NCBI RefSeq assembly: GCF_900105735.1 | Contig: NZ_LT629793.1 | Coordinates: 2,914,001 to 2,978,000 of the forward strand | Direction: 5' to 3' | Source of the DNA: Pseudomonas yamanorum | GTDB lineage: Bacteria > Pseudomonadota > Gammaproteobacteria > Pseudomonadales > Pseudomonadaceae | DNA length: 64,000 bases | In this document: positions 31,791 through 43,536 of the stretch, in pieces | Layout of the letters: each line of letters starts with the position of its first letter | Numbering within the stretch: the stretch's first letter is position 1 | Position numbers and translations under genes: made by a program | Notes under the pieces: generated by a model | What the model saw: the letters and a program-made list of their open reading frames with translations, nothing else | What the model was told of the DNA's origin: nothing | Databases searched by the model: none

Positions 31791-33016
31791 TGAAACGCGT
31801 GGTGGTCACCGGCATGGCCGGCGTTACGTCCCTGGGCAGCGATTGGGCAACCATCGCCGCCAACTTCCGCGCCAACCGCAGCGGCATTCGGCGCATGGAC
31901 GAGTGGGAGCGCTTCACCGAGCTGAACACACGGCTGGCCGGGCCGATCGATGATTTCGTGGTGCCCGCCCACTGGACCCGCAAGCAACTGCGCAGCATGG
32001 GCCGGGTTTCGCGCCTGGCGGTATGGGCAGCGGAACAGGCGCTGAAAGACGCCGGTTTGCTGGGCGACGAGTCGATCAAGGACGGGCGCATGGGCGTGGC
32101 CTGTGGCTCGTCCACCGGCAGCACCGACGAGATCAAGGCCTTCGGCAATATGCTGCTGAACTCGGTGGCCGAGGGGCTGAACGCCAACTCCTACGTGCGG
32201 ATGATGCCCCACACCACGGCAGCGAACATCAGCATCTTCTTTGGCCTCACCGGCCGGCTGATCCCCACATCCAGCGCCTGCACCAGCGGCAGCCAGGGCA
32301 TCGGCTACGCCTATGAGGCCATCAAGTTCGGCCGCCTGCCGCTGATGTTGGCGGGTGGCGCGGAAGAGCTGTGCCCTACCGAAGCCATGGTGTTCGATGC
32401 GCTGTACGCCACCAGCCTGAAAAACGATGCACCGCAAACCAGCCCGCGCCCCTACGACAGTGGCCGCGACGGCCTGGTGATCGGCGAAGGCGGCGGCATC
32501 CTGGTGCTCGAAGAGCTGGAACATGCACTGGCCCGCGGCGCGCACATCCACGCGGAGATCGTCGGTTTCGGCAGCAACGCCGACGGCCAGCACACCACTC
32601 GCCCGGAGCAGGCCACCATGCGCCGCGCCATGGAGTTGGCCCTGGAAGATGCCGGGCTTTCGCCCGACGCCATCGGCTATGTGAACGGCCATGGCACCGC
32701 CACCGACCAGGGCGACATCGCCGAAACCCTGGCCACCAACAGCCTGTTCGGTAGCCGCATGCCCATCAGTTCGCAGAAGAGTTTCCTTGGGCATACCCTG
32801 GGCGCATGCGGCGCGTTGGAGTCGTGGTTCAGCATCGAAATGATGAACAGCGACCGATACGTGCACACCTTCAACCTCGACGAGGTCGACCCGCGCTGCG
32901 GTGAGCTGGATTACCTGCAAGGTGAGTTCCGCGAACTGCACAACGACTACGTGATGAACAACAATTTTGCCTTTGGCGGCGTCAACACTTCGCTGATTTT
33001 CCGCCGCTGGGTGTAA
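31790..33016 (+). CDS. Second beta-ketoacyl-ACP synthase (ApeR-like)
   Basis: A 408-residue homodimer-type ketosynthase with Cys164 (SSACTSGSQG), His301 (NGHGTATDQG) and His335 (LGHTLGACGA). In aryl polyene systems the second KS works apart from the KS-CLF pair. ATG 31790 has GGAGG 9 bases upstream; GTG 31784 would be too close to it. Confidence 0.92.
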   Translation: MKRVVVTGMAGVTSLGSDWATIAANFRANRSGIRRMDEWERFTELNTRLAGPIDDFVVPAHWTRKQLRSMGRVSRLAVWAAEQALKDAGLLGDESIKDGRMGVACGSSTGSTDEIKAFGNMLLNSVAEGLNANSYVRMMPHTTAANISIFFGLTGRLIPTSSACTSGSQGIGYAYEAIKFGRLPLMLAGGAEELCPTEAMVFDALYATSLKNDAPQTSPRPYDSGRDGLVIGEGGGILVLEELEHALARGAHIHAEIVGFGSNADGQHTTRPEQATMRRAMELALEDAGLSPDAIGYVNGHGTATDQGDIAETLATNSLFGSRMPISSQKSFLGHTLGACGALESWFSIEMMNSDRYVHTFNLDEVDPRCGELDYLQGEFRELHNDYVMNNNFAFGGVNTSLIFRRWV

Positions 33017-33042
33017 GTTTTTTTACTGACTGGAGAAATGGA

Positions 33043-33492
33043 ATGTCTTCCCTGCTACGCGCAACACTGGTCGCTTTGGCCCTGCTCACCACCGCTGGCT
33101 GCACCAATAAACCGGTGCTCAACCCCCAGCACGACTTGCCGGCGAACCCGCAGGTCAACGAAGAAAAAATGAAGCAGACCATCGTTGCAGCCCTGAACAA
33201 ACGCGAATGGGTCGTGCAACGCCTGAGCCCGCAGCTGGTGCAGGCCGAGATCAACGTGCGCAACAAATTCCACGCTGAAATCGACATCCGCTACACGGCC
33301 ACCAGCTACGCCATCACCTACCGCGACAGCCGCGACCTGGGCTACAAGGACGGCAAGATCCACCGCAACTACAACCGTTGGGTGAGCATGCTGGACCGGG
33401 ACATCCTGGCGGCGTTGCGCACCAATGGTGTGAGTGACAACGGGTCTGCCGCGCAGTTGTTCCAGCAGACCGGGACTTCGAAGCAGAACTGA
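33043..33492 (+). CDS. Small lipoprotein closing the polyene cluster
   Basis: A 149-residue lipoprotein with lipobox TAGC (Cys20) followed by a basic alpha/beta domain (NKREWVVQRLSPQLVQAEI, YRDSRDLGYKDGKIHRNYNRWV). I do not recognise a characterised family. A good ribosome site (GGAG) precedes ATG 33043. It is the only gene of the cluster separated by a gap (26 bases), and the cluster ends here in a REP-like element. Confidence 0.8.
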   Translation: MSSLLRATLVALALLTTAGCTNKPVLNPQHDLPANPQVNEEKMKQTIVAALNKREWVVQRLSPQLVQAEINVRNKFHAEIDIRYTATSYAITYRDSRDLGYKDGKIHRNYNRWVSMLDRDILAALRTNGVSDNGSAAQLFQQTGTSKQN

Positions 33493-33511
33493 CAGGCCAG
33501 AAACAACAAAG

Positions 33512-33620
33512 TGTGGGAGCTGTCGAGCTTGAGCGAGGCTGCGATAGCGGCAGGTCAGGCAACACATTGCTGACAGTGCCGACGCCATCGCAGCCTCGCT
33601 AAAGCTCGACAGCTCCTACA
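33512..33620. repeat. REP-like palindrome of a different sequence class
   Basis: The arms run TGTGGGAGCTGTCGAGCTTG / GCTCGACAGCTCCTACA with inner AGCGAGGCTGCGAT / ATCGCAGCCTCGCT. It shares only the terminal GTGGGAGC with the other copies, so it is a separate REP subfamily. Located between the last cluster gene and the convergent LysR gene. Confidence 0.85.
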
Positions 33621-33636
33621 CTTCGCTCGACTTGGC

Positions 33637-34527
33637 CTACTGCCCCCTCGCCACAAGCAGCTCGACAAACGCCTTGGCCATCGGCGTTTGCTGGCCCTTA
33701 CGCTGCACCAGCCACACCGCTGTCACCGCCTCCTGATCCAATAGCGTGCGATACACCACGCCATCAATGCGTATCCGCTGATACGACGCCGGCAACACCG
33801 AGACACCCAACCCCGCCGCCACCAGGCCGATGATGGTCATTGCCTCTCCGGCCTCCTGGGCGAAGTGCGGGCTGAAGCCGGCATCTCGCGCCAGGTTCAG
33901 CAACTGGGCATACAAGCCGCTGCCATAAGTCCGCGGGAAAAATACAAACGGCTCTTCAGCCAATTGCGCCAGGTGCAAACCACGCTCACTGCCCTCCACC
34001 AACGGATGCCCGGCGTTCAGCACGGCCACCAAGGGCTCGCGCATCAGTTCCACGACGCTCAGCGAATCAGGCAACGGCAGTGGCCGCATCAACCCCACCT
34101 GTATCGACTCATCCACCAGCGACTCGGCCACTTCCGTACTGCTCATCTCCTGCAAATTCAGATGCACCGCCGGGAACGCCTGGCGAAAGGCGAAGATCGC
34201 CTGTGGGATGCTGGAGTTGAACGGCGCGGAAGAGGTGAAGCCAATCTTCAACTCCCCCAGCTCCCCCAACTGCGCCCGACGCGCCACGTCCGCCGCTTTA
34301 TCCACCTGCGCCAGCACCAACCGCGCCTCTTGCAGGAACAACCGGCCCGCCTCGCTCAGCTCGACCCGACGATTGGTACGCTCGAACAACCGCGCCCCAA
34401 TCTCCTGCTCCAGCGCCTGGATCTGCTGGCTCAGCGGCGGTTGGGAGATGCCCAGCACTTGCGCGGCGCGGCCAAAGTGCAGCTCTTCAGCCACGGCGAT
34501 GAAGTAACGCAGGTGGCGCAATTCCAT
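33637..34527 (-). CDS. LysR-family transcriptional regulator
   Basis: A 296-residue LysR protein with N-terminal winged helix (LRHLRYFIAVAEELHFGRAAQ, residues about 3-62, SQPPLSQQIQALE recognition helix) and a substrate-binding domain. Transcribed divergently from the MFS gene, which is its probable target. It is not obviously tied to the polyene cluster, from which it is separated by the REP element and orientation. Confidence 0.93.
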   Translation of the reverse strand: MELRHLRYFIAVAEELHFGRAAQVLGISQPPLSQQIQALEQEIGARLFERTNRRVELSEAGRLFLQEARLVLAQVDKAADVARRAQLGELGELKIGFTSSAPFNSSIPQAIFAFRQAFPAVHLNLQEMSSTEVAESLVDESIQVGLMRPLPLPDSLSVVELMREPLVAVLNAGHPLVEGSERGLHLAQLAEEPFVFFPRTYGSGLYAQLLNLARDAGFSPHFAQEAGEAMTIIGLVAAGLGVSVLPASYQRIRIDGVVYRTLLDQEAVTAVWLVQRKGQQTPMAKAFVELLVARGQ

Positions 34528-34575
34528 GAAAACCTCATTAGGTCGTAAAAGCTCTTAAACAGGTCGAACAATATA

Positions 34576-34628
34576 TTGGAAAGAATCATTAGCGAGCTAT
34601 ATTCTTTTTTGCATTGCCAGCCCTGGCA
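34576..34628 (+). promoter_or_regulatory. Promoter and palindromes before the MFS gene
   Basis: TTGGAA (34576-34581) and TATATT (34598-34603) are 16 bases apart. The repeat AAAGAAT...ATTCTTT (34580-34607) with an inner TAGCGAGCTA covers this promoter, and a second palindrome TGCCAG-CC-CTGGCA lies at 34615-34628. Either could be the LysR site. Confidence 0.45.
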
Positions 34629-34651
34629 GTCTTTCCTCCCCGAGGTCCCGC

Positions 34652-35926
34652 GTGAAATCTGCTGTCGCTCCGCTTGCTCAAGAAGTACCGCCCACCGCCC
34701 TCGATGAAGTGGTGGCACAGCTCAACGAGCAGTACATCGAAAAAGGCACCCCGATGTTCATGCGCACGGTGCTGGCGCTGTTTTCCGGCGGTTTCGCCAC
34801 CTTTGCCCTGCTCTACTGCGTGCAGCCGATGATGCCGGCGCTGTCCCACGAATTTTCCATCAATGCCGCACAAAGCAGCCTGATTCTCTCGGTGGCCACC
34901 GGCATGCTCGCCATTGGCCTGCTGATCACCGGGCCGATTTCCGACACCTTTGGGCGCAAGCCGGTCATGGTTGCCGCGCTGTTCTGCGCCGCGCTGTGCA
35001 CCATCGCCAGCGGCCTGATGCCGAGCTGGGAAGGCATCCTGCTGATGCGTGCACTGGTGGGCCTGTCCCTCAGCGGGCTGGCGGCGGTGGCCATGACCTA
35101 CCTGAGCGAAGAGATCCACCCGCAACACATCGGCCTCGCCATGGGCCTGTATATCGGCGGTAACGCCATCGGTGGCATGAGCGGGCGCTTGATCATCGGC
35201 GTGCTGATCGACTTCGTCAGCTGGCACACGGCGATGCTGATCATCGGCGCCCTGGCACTGATCGCGGCCACGGTGTTCTGGAAGATCCTCCCCGAATCGC
35301 GCAACTTCCGCGCCAGCACCCTGCACCCGCGCAGCCTGGTGGACGGCTTCACCATGCACTTCAAGGACGCCGGCCTGCCGTGGCTGTTCCTCGAAGCCTT
35401 CGTGCTGATGGGCGCCTTTGTGACGATGTTCAACTACATCGGCTACCGCTTGCTGGCTGACCCGTACGATTTGAGCCAGGCTGTGGTAGGCCTGCTGTCG
35501 CTGGTCTACCTCTCGGGTATCTACAGCTCGGCGAAAATCGGCTCCCTGGCCGACCGCCTGGGCCGTCGCCGCGTGCTCTGGGGCACCATCGTGCTGATGC
35601 TCGGCGGCATCGCCCTGACGCTGTTTACCCCGCTGTGGCTGGTAGTGCCAGGCATGCTGATCTTCACCTTCGGCTTCTTTGGCGCCCACTCGGTGGCCAG
35701 CAGCTGGATCGGCCGCCGCGCACTGAAAGCCAAGGGCCAGGCGTCGTCGCTGTACCTGTTCAGTTATTACGTCGGGTCGAGTATTGCGGGGACGGCGGGT
35801 GGTTTCTTCTGGCACTACGCCGGGTGGAACGGAATTGGCGGGTTTATCGTTGCACTGTTGATCGTCGCGTTGCTGGTGGCGTTGAAGCTGGCGAAGTTGC
35901 CACCGTTGCAGGAAGCTAAGGCTTAA
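34652..35926 (+). CDS. MFS transporter
   Basis: A 424-residue transporter with twelve predicted helices and the MFS loop motif GPISDTFGRKPV between helices 2 and 3 (repeated as GSLADRLGRRRVLW in the second half). It resembles YnfM/arabinose-efflux-type exporters. Substrate unknown. The N-terminal 35 residues are polar and cytosolic. An intrinsic terminator follows at once. Confidence 0.9.
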   Translation: MKSAVAPLAQEVPPTALDEVVAQLNEQYIEKGTPMFMRTVLALFSGGFATFALLYCVQPMMPALSHEFSINAAQSSLILSVATGMLAIGLLITGPISDTFGRKPVMVAALFCAALCTIASGLMPSWEGILLMRALVGLSLSGLAAVAMTYLSEEIHPQHIGLAMGLYIGGNAIGGMSGRLIIGVLIDFVSWHTAMLIIGALALIAATVFWKILPESRNFRASTLHPRSLVDGFTMHFKDAGLPWLFLEAFVLMGAFVTMFNYIGYRLLADPYDLSQAVVGLLSLVYLSGIYSSAKIGSLADRLGRRRVLWGTIVLMLGGIALTLFTPLWLVVPGMLIFTFGFFGAHSVASSWIGRRALKAKGQASSLYLFSYYVGSSIAGTAGGFFWHYAGWNGIGGFIVALLIVALLVALKLAKLPPLQEAKA

Positions 35927-35937
35927 CCACCGCTCAC

Positions 35938-35967
35938 AAAAAAGCCCGGCATCTGCCGGGCTTTTTC
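35938..35967. terminator. Bidirectional intrinsic terminator between MFS gene and hemE
   Basis: The stem AAAAAGCCCGGC / GCCGGGCTTTTT with loop ATCT has a T-run on both strands, so it can end the convergent MFS and hemE transcripts. Confidence 0.92.
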
Positions 35968-35979
35968 ATTGCCGCGCGA

Positions 35980-37047
35980 TCACTCGTGATACTGCGCCGA
36001 CAACTCGTGAACCGCCCGCAGGAACGCGCCTGCGTGCTCTGGATCAACTTCCGGGGTGATGCCATGGCCGAGGTTGAATACGTGACCGCTGCCTTTGCCG
36101 TAGCTGGCGAGGATGCGGCCCACTTCAGTACGGATGGCTTCCGGCTTGGCGTACAGCACGGTGGGGTCCATGTTGCCTTGCAGCGCGACCTTGCTGCCCA
36201 CGCGGCGACGGGCTTCGCCGATGTCGCAGGTCCAGTCCAGGCCGAGCGCGTCGGCGCCGGCGTCGGCGATTCTTTCCAGCCACAGGCCGCCGCCCTTGGT
36301 GAACAGAATGACCGGCACTTTGCGGCCTTCGTGTTCGCGGATCAGGCCGCTGACGATTTTGCGCATGTAGGCCAGGGAGAATTCCTGATACGCCGCCGCC
36401 GACAGGTTGCCGCCCCAGGTATCGAAGATCTGCACCGCTTGGGCGCCGGCCATGATCTGGCCGTTCAGGTACGAGGTGACCGACTGCGCCAGCTTGTCCA
36501 GCAGCAGGTGCATGGCTTGCGGGTTGTCGTACAGCATGGCCTTGGTCTTGCGGAAGTCTTTCGACGAGCCGCCTTCGACCATGTAGGTGGCCAGGGTCCA
36601 CGGGCTGCCGGAGAAGCCGATCAGCGGCACGCGGCCATTGAGCTCGCGGCGGATGGTGCTGACCGCGTCCATGACGTAGCCCAGGTCCTTGTGGGGATCG
36701 GGGATCGGCAGGGCTTCGATATCGGCCAGGGTGCTGACGACTTTCTTGAAACGCGGGCCTTCGCCGGTTTCGAAGTACAGGCCTTGGCCCATGGCGTCAG
36801 GGATGGTCAGGATATCGGAGAACAGGATGGCCGCATCCAGCTGTGGATAGCGGTCCAGCGGTTGCATCGTGACTTCGCAGGCGAACTCCGGGTTCATGCA
36901 CAGGCTCATGAAGTCGCCGGCGTGGGCGCGACTGGCGCGGTATTCCGGCAGGTAGCGACCGGCCTGGCGCATCATCCACACAGGGGTGACGTCCACGGGT
37001 TGCTTGAGCAGGGCACGAAGGAAACGGTCGTTCTTGAGGGCAGTCAT
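35980..37047 (-). CDS. hemE: Uroporphyrinogen decarboxylase
   Basis: A 355-residue enzyme that removes four acetate carboxyls from uroporphyrinogen III to give coproporphyrinogen III in haem synthesis. Hallmarks are [16 protein letters not shown] near residue 21 and [13 protein letters not shown] near residue 150. Full length. Located downstream of gltD but separated by a terminator, so it is its own unit. Confidence 0.97.
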   Translation of the reverse strand: MTALKNDRFLRALLKQPVDVTPVWMMRQAGRYLPEYRASRAHAGDFMSLCMNPEFACEVTMQPLDRYPQLDAAILFSDILTIPDAMGQGLYFETGEGPRFKKVVSTLADIEALPIPDPHKDLGYVMDAVSTIRRELNGRVPLIGFSGSPWTLATYMVEGGSSKDFRKTKAMLYDNPQAMHLLLDKLAQSVTSYLNGQIMAGAQAVQIFDTWGGNLSAAAYQEFSLAYMRKIVSGLIREHEGRKVPVILFTKGGGLWLERIADAGADALGLDWTCDIGEARRRVGSKVALQGNMDPTVLYAKPEAIRTEVGRILASYGKGSGHVFNLGHGITPEVDPEHAGAFLRAVHELSAQYHE

Positions 37048-37094
37048 GTCGGCATCCGCAAAAAAAGTGCGGGCATTTTCTCAGAGCGCGACGC

Positions 37095-37122
37095 AAAAGG
37101 CACGGCAAGAGCCGTGCCTTTT
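37095..37122 (-). terminator. Intrinsic terminator after gltBD
   Basis: The stem AAAAGGCACGGC / GCCGTGCCTTTT with a 4-base loop ends with T-runs on both strands. On the minus strand it lies between gltD and hemE and should end the gltBD transcript. Confidence 0.85.
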
Positions 37123-37169
37123 GTCTATCGGGTCAATTTGTCGCGGATATGAAAGCGCCACAAAACAAA

Positions 37170-37259
37170 TGTGGGAGCGGGCTTGCTCGCGAAAGCGGTG
37201 GGTCAGCCAACACATCTGGTGACTGATATACCGCATTCGCGAGCAAGCCCGCTCCCACA
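37170..37259. repeat. REP/REPIN palindrome, GCGGGCTTGCTCGC type
   Basis: Full inverted arms around a 47-base middle, 31 bases after the gltD stop on the minus strand and before the terminator, so it is present in the 3' untranslated part of the gltBD mRNA. Confidence 0.93.
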
Positions 37260-37289
37260 TTTTGATCCCATTTCAATCCGGGATCGGGG

Positions 37290-38717
<1,428 letters not shown>

Positions 38718-38740
38718 TCATCAAACTCTTCAGGCGCATA

Positions 38741-41700
38741 TCACTGCGGGTTGGCACGGATGCTGGAAAGCAACGATTTCAGGTTGGCAGCCTTGGGCTT
38801 GACCAGCCAGAAACGACGCAGGTAGTCATCGAGGTTTTCAGCGAGGTTACGACCCCATTCGCTGTTGGTTTCCTCGACGTATTCGTCCAGCACATGCTGC
38901 AAGTGGTTGCGATAGGATTCCATCGCTTCGCCGCTGATCCGCTGGATCTCCACCAACTCGTGGTTCACCTTGTCGACGAAGGTGTTGTCCTGGTCCAGCA
39001 CGTAGGCGAAACCGCCGGTCATGCCCGAACCGAAGTTGTAGCCAGTCTTGCCCAGCACCGCGACAAAACCACCGGTCATGTACTCGCAGCAGTGATCGCC
39101 CGTGCCTTCAACCACGGTGTGGGCACCGGAGTTACGCACTGCGAACCGCTCACCGGCCGTGCCGGCTGCAAACAGCTTGCCGCCGGTTGCGCCGTACAGG
39201 CAGGTGTTGCCGATGATGGCACTGTCTTGAGTCTTGTAGACGCTGCCCACTGGCGGAACGATCACCAGCTTGCCGCCGGTCATGCCCTTGCCCACGTAGT
39301 CGTTGGCGTCGCCTTCGAGGTACATGTTCAGGCCACCGGCGTTCCACACGCCGAAGCTCTGGCCAGCGGTGCCCTTGAAGCGGAAGGTGATCGGCGCCTT
39401 GGCCATGCCCTGGTTGCCGTGCTTGCGCGCGATTTCGCCGGAGATGCGTGCGCCGATGGAACGGTCGCAGTTGCAGATATCCAGGGCGAATTCGCCGCCG
39501 CTTGCGTCGTTGATCGACGAACTGGCCATCTCGACCATCTTCTCGGCCAGCAGGCCCTTGTCGAACGGCGGGTTGCGGTCAACCTGGCAGAACTGTGGCT
39601 TGTCCGCCGGGATGTGATCACTGCCCAACAGCGGCGTCAGGTCCAGATGCTGTTGCTTGGCAGTCTGGCCTTCGAGGATGTCCAGCAGGTCGGTACGGCC
39701 GATCAGCTCTTCCAGCGAACGCACGCCCAGCTTGGCCAGCCACTCACGGGTTTCTTCGGCGACGTAGGTGAAGAAATTCACCACCATGTCGACGGTACCG
39801 ATGTAGTGGTCCTTGCGCAGCTTCTCGTTCTGGGTCGCCACGCCGGTGGCGCAGTTGTTCAGGTGGCAGATGCGCAGGTATTTGCAGCCCAGGGCGATCA
39901 TGGGCGCGGTGCCGAAGCCGAAGCTTTCGGCGCCGAGGATCGCGGCCTTGATCACGTCGAGGCCGGTTTTCAGGCCACCGTCGGTCTGCACCCGGACCTT
40001 GCCGCGCAGGTCGTTGCCGCGCAGGGTCTGGTGGGTTTCAGCCAGGCCCAGTTCCCACGGTGCGCCGGCGTACTTGATGGAGGTCAGCGGCGAAGCGCCG
40101 GTGCCGCCGTCGTAGCCGGAGATGGTGATCAGGTCAGCGTAGGCCTTGGCCACACCGGCGGCGATGGTGCCCACGCCAGCTTCTGCGACCAGTTTCACCG
40201 AGACCAGGGCCTGCGGGTTGACTTGTTTCAGGTCGAAAATCAGCTGCGACAAATCCTCGATGGAGTAGATGTCGTGGTGCGGCGGCGGCGAAATCAGGGT
40301 CACGCCCGGCACTGCATAGCGCAGCTTGGCGATCAGGCCATTGACCTTGCCGCCTGGCAGTTGCCCGCCTTCACCCGGCTTGGCGCCTTGGGCGACCTTG
40401 ATCTGCAGCACTTCGGCGTTGACCAGGTATTCCGGGGTTACACCAAAACGGCCAGTAGCGACCTGCTTGATTTTCGAGCTCTTGATGGTGCCGTAGCGCG
40501 CCGGGTCTTCACCGCCTTCGCCGGAGTTGGAACGCGCACCCAGGCGGTTCATGGCTTCGGCCAGGGCTTCGTGAGCCTCAGGCGACAAGGCGCCCAGGGA
40601 AATACCGGCGGAGTCGAAACGCTTGAGGATCGATTCCAGTGGTTCGATCTCGCTGATGGCCAGCGGCGTGTCCAGGGTTTTCACCTTGAACAGGTCACGG
40701 ATCATCGACACCGGACGGTTATCCACCAGCGCGGTGTATTCCTTGAACTTGGCGTAGTCGCCCTGCTGCACGGCAGCTTGCAGGGTGCTGACCACGTCCG
40801 GGTTGTAGGCGTGGTATTCGCCACCGTGGACGAACTTCAGCAGGCCGCCTTGCTGGATCGGCTTGCGCGCGCTCCAGGCTTCGGCTGCCAGGGCTTTCTG
40901 CTCGGCTTCGATGTCGACGAAACGTGCGCCCTTGATGCGGCTTGGCACGCCACGGAAGCTCATGTCGCAGACTTCTTCCGACAGGCCGATGGCTTCGAAC
41001 AGCTGTGCGCCACGGTACGAGGTAACGGTGGAAATGCCCATCTTCGACAGGATCTTCAACAGGCCCTTGGTGATGCCTTTCCGGTAGTTCTTGAACACCT
41101 CGTAGAGGTCGCCCAGGACTTCACCGGTACGGATCAGGTCGCCGAGTACTTCGTACGCAAGGAACGGGTACACCGCCGAAGCGCCGAAGCCGATCAACAC
41201 CGCAAAGTGATGCGGGTCGCGGGCTGTGGCGGTTTCAACCAGGATGTTGGAGTCGCAACGCAGGCCTTTTTCGGTCAGGCGATGGTGCACTGCGCCGGTG
41301 GCCAGGGAGGCGTGGATCGGCAGTTTGCCCGGGGCGATATGACGGTCGGTCAGCACGATCTGGGTACGGCCGGCGCGCACGGCTTCTTCAGCCTGATCGG
41401 CGACGTTACGCACCGCGGCTTCAAGGCCGAGGCTCTCGTCGTAGTTCAGGTCGATGATCTGCCGGTCGAAGCCCGGGCGATCCAGGGTCATCAACGAACG
41501 CCACTTGGCCGGGGAAATGACCGGCGAGCTGAGGATTACGCGGGAAGCGTGCTCAGGCGATTCCTGGAAGATGTTGCGCTCGGCACCGAGGCACACCTCC
41601 AGGGACATCACGATGGCTTCGCGCAGCGGGTCGATCGGCGGGTTGGTCACCTGAGCGAACTGCTGGCGGAAATAGTCGTACGGCGTACGCACGCGCTGGG

Positions 41701-43186
41701 ACAGCACGGCCATTGGCGTGTCATCGCCCATGGAGCCGACGGCCTCATAGCCTTGCTCGCCCAACGGGCGCAGTACCTGGTCACGCTCTTCGAAGGTGAC
41801 CTGGTACATTTTCATGTACTGCTTGAGCTGGTCGACGTCGTAGAAAGCCGAGCCGTGGTCGTTGTCTTCCATGGTCGCCTGGATGCGCAGGGCATTCTTG
41901 CGCAGCCATTGCTTGTACGGATGACGGGACTTCAAGCGGTTGTCGATAGCATCGGTGTCGAGGATCTGACCGGTTTCGGTGTCCACAGCCAGGATCTGGC
42001 CCGGGCCGACGCGGCCCTTGGCGATCACGTCTTCCGGCTTGTAGTTCCACACGCCGATTTCCGACGCCAGGGTGATAAAGCCGTTGGTGGTGGTCACCCA
42101 ACGCGCCGGGCGCAGGCCGTTACGGTCGAGCAGGCACACGGCGTAGCGACCGTCGGTCATTACCACGCCGGCCGGGCCGTCCCACGGTTCCATGTGCATC
42201 GAGTTGTACTCATAGAACGCCCGCAGGTCGGGGTCCATGGTCTCAACGTTCTGCCACGCTGGTGGAATGATCATGCGCACGCCACGGAACAGGTCGATGC
42301 CGCCGGTGACCATCAGTTCGAGCATGTTGTCCATGCTGGAAGAGTCGGAACCCACGCGGTTGACCAGCGGGCCGAGCTCTTCCAGGTCCATCAGGTCGTT
42401 GGCGAACTTGGTGCGACGGGCCACGGCCCAGTTGCGGTTGCCGGTGATGGTGTTGATCTCGCCGTTGTGGGCGAGGAAGCGGAATGGCTGGGCCAGCGGC
42501 CATTTCGGCAGGGTGTTGGTGGAGAAGCGCTGGTGGAACACGCAGATTGCGGTTTGCAGGCGCTCATCGCTCAGGTCTGGATAGAAGGCGGTCAAGTCCG
42601 CCGGCATCATCAGGCCTTTATAAATGATGGTCTTGTGAGAAAAGCTGCAGATGTAGTGGTCGGTGTCGGCGGCGTTGGCCACGGACGAACGACGACGCGA
42701 TGTGAACAGCTTGATCGCCATGTCCTGGTCGCTCAAGCCATCGCCAGCGATGAACACTTGTTCGATCTGCGGCAGGCGCTCCAGGGCCAGGCGGCCGAGT
42801 ACGCTGGTGTCGATGGGCACTTTGCGCCAGCCGACAAGTTGCAGGCCAGCGGCCAGAATCTCGCGGTTCATGTTCTCGCGAGCAGCTTCGGCTTTGACCG
42901 GGTCCTGGTTGAAGAACACCATGCCCACGGCGTACTGCTTGGGCAAATCGGCGCCGAAATGCTCCTTGGCGACTGCGCGCAGGAACTGGTCGGGCTTTTG
43001 AATCAGCAAGCCGCAACCGTCACCGGTCTTGCCGTCGGCGTTGATCCCACCGCGGTGGGTCATGCAGGTCAGGGCCTCGATGGCCGTTTGCAAAAGGGTA
43101 TGACTGGGCTCGCCCTGCATATGGGCTATCAGGCCGAAACCGCAGTTATCCTTGAATTCATCGGGTTGGTACAGACCTGCTTTCAT
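38741..43186 (-). CDS. gltB: Glutamate synthase (NADPH) large subunit
   Basis: A 1481-residue enzyme making two glutamates from glutamine and 2-oxoglutarate. The N-terminal class II amidotransferase begins at Cys15 ([10 protein letters not shown]) after removal of a 14-residue propeptide; the FMN synthase domain and its 3Fe-4S cysteines ([12 protein letters not shown]) and the C-terminal GXG beta-helix ([10 protein letters not shown]) follow. ATG 43186 is chosen over the upstream in-frame ATG at 43237 because it gives the short propeptide normal for the family. Confidence 0.97.
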   Translation of the reverse strand: MKAGLYQPDEFKDNCGFGLIAHMQGEPSHTLLQTAIEALTCMTHRGGINADGKTGDGCGLLIQKPDQFLRAVAKEHFGADLPKQYAVGMVFFNQDPVKAEAARENMNREILAAGLQLVGWRKVPIDTSVLGRLALERLPQIEQVFIAGDGLSDQDMAIKLFTSRRRSSVANAADTDHYICSFSHKTIIYKGLMMPADLTAFYPDLSDERLQTAICVFHQRFSTNTLPKWPLAQPFRFLAHNGEINTITGNRNWAVARRTKFANDLMDLEELGPLVNRVGSDSSSMDNMLELMVTGGIDLFRGVRMIIPPAWQNVETMDPDLRAFYEYNSMHMEPWDGPAGVVMTDGRYAVCLLDRNGLRPARWVTTTNGFITLASEIGVWNYKPEDVIAKGRVGPGQILAVDTETGQILDTDAIDNRLKSRHPYKQWLRKNALRIQATMEDNDHGSAFYDVDQLKQYMKMYQVTFEERDQVLRPLGEQGYEAVGSMGDDTPMAVLSQRVRTPYDYFRQQFAQVTNPPIDPLREAIVMSLEVCLGAERNIFQESPEHASRVILSSPVISPAKWRSLMTLDRPGFDRQIIDLNYDESLGLEAAVRNVADQAEEAVRAGRTQIVLTDRHIAPGKLPIHASLATGAVHHRLTEKGLRCDSNILVETATARDPHHFAVLIGFGASAVYPFLAYEVLGDLIRTGEVLGDLYEVFKNYRKGITKGLLKILSKMGISTVTSYRGAQLFEAIGLSEEVCDMSFRGVPSRIKGARFVDIEAEQKALAAEAWSARKPIQQGGLLKFVHGGEYHAYNPDVVSTLQAAVQQGDYAKFKEYTALVDNRPVSMIRDLFKVKTLDTPLAISEIEPLESILKRFDSAGISLGALSPEAHEALAEAMNRLGARSNSGEGGEDPARYGTIKSSKIKQVATGRFGVTPEYLVNAEVLQIKVAQGAKPGEGGQLPGGKVNGLIAKLRYAVPGVTLISPPPHHDIYSIEDLSQLIFDLKQVNPQALVSVKLVAEAGVGTIAAGVAKAYADLITISGYDGGTGASPLTSIKYAGAPWELGLAETHQTLRGNDLRGKVRVQTDGGLKTGLDVIKAAILGAESFGFGTAPMIALGCKYLRICHLNNCATGVATQNEKLRKDHYIGTVDMVVNFFTYVAEETREWLAKLGVRSLEELIGRTDLLDILEGQTAKQQHLDLTPLLGSDHIPADKPQFCQVDRNPPFDKGLLAEKMVEMASSSINDASGGEFALDICNCDRSIGARISGEIARKHGNQGMAKAPITFRFKGTAGQSFGVWNAGGLNMYLEGDANDYVGKGMTGGKLVIVPPVGSVYKTQDSAIIGNTCLYGATGGKLFAAGTAGERFAVRNSGAHTVVEGTGDHCCEYMTGGFVAVLGKTGYNFGSGMTGGFAYVLDQDNTFVDKVNHELVEIQRISGEAMESYRNHLQHVLDEYVEETNSEWGRNLAENLDDYLRRFWLVKPKAANLKSLLSSIRANPQ

Positions 43187-43536
43187 AGACACTTTCTCAC
43201 CAGGCTGCCTCTTATTTCGAGGCAAATTTCTTTTCAATTCAACCGGTTACCTTCCACGCCGAACGTACGCCGGCTTAGCGGGGGCAAAAGGGAGGTCATT
43301 GTACACACCGACACAGACGCTCACAAATTTAGCGACGAAATGTCGCAAATCTATGTCGCATTTATGAAAGGTTTAAAGCGATATGCTGTGCTAGTCAAAA
43401 CTTTTTTAATTCTGACCGCTACGACTCAAAAGCTACTGTGACGCAGACACCACAAAGCGCGCGGCCTTCAGGGCTGCACGCTTTGTTGTTTTTTTTGAGG
43501 TGCCGAGAGGGCGGCCTGGGTAAGGCCGCCGGATCT
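43187..43536. other. Long gltB leader region without a protein gene
   Basis: 350 bases separate gltB from the next minus-strand gene. The region holds a small hairpin (GCCTC...GAGGC, 43207-43223) just before gltB, a repeated TGTCGCA element (43341-43347 and 43354-43360) whose first copy also pairs as GCGACgaaatGTCGC, and a plus-strand terminator near 43452. No open frame with a ribosome site was found. Confidence 0.7.
43452..43497 (+). terminator. Plus-strand intrinsic terminator with no gene in front
   Basis: The arms ACAAAGCGCGCGGCC / GGGCTGCACGCTTTGT form a stem of about 14 pairs with one mismatch, then TTGTTTTTTTT on the plus strand. On the minus strand there is no T-run. Nothing on the plus strand upstream codes for protein, so it may end a small RNA starting around 43300-43400. 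Confidence 0.7.

Noticed and set aside
38894..43441. A 1515-codon open frame on the plus strand opposite gltB
   Set aside because: It mirrors gltB codon by codon, has no ribosome site or family resemblance, and GC-rich third positions in gltB explain the lack of stops on the other strand.
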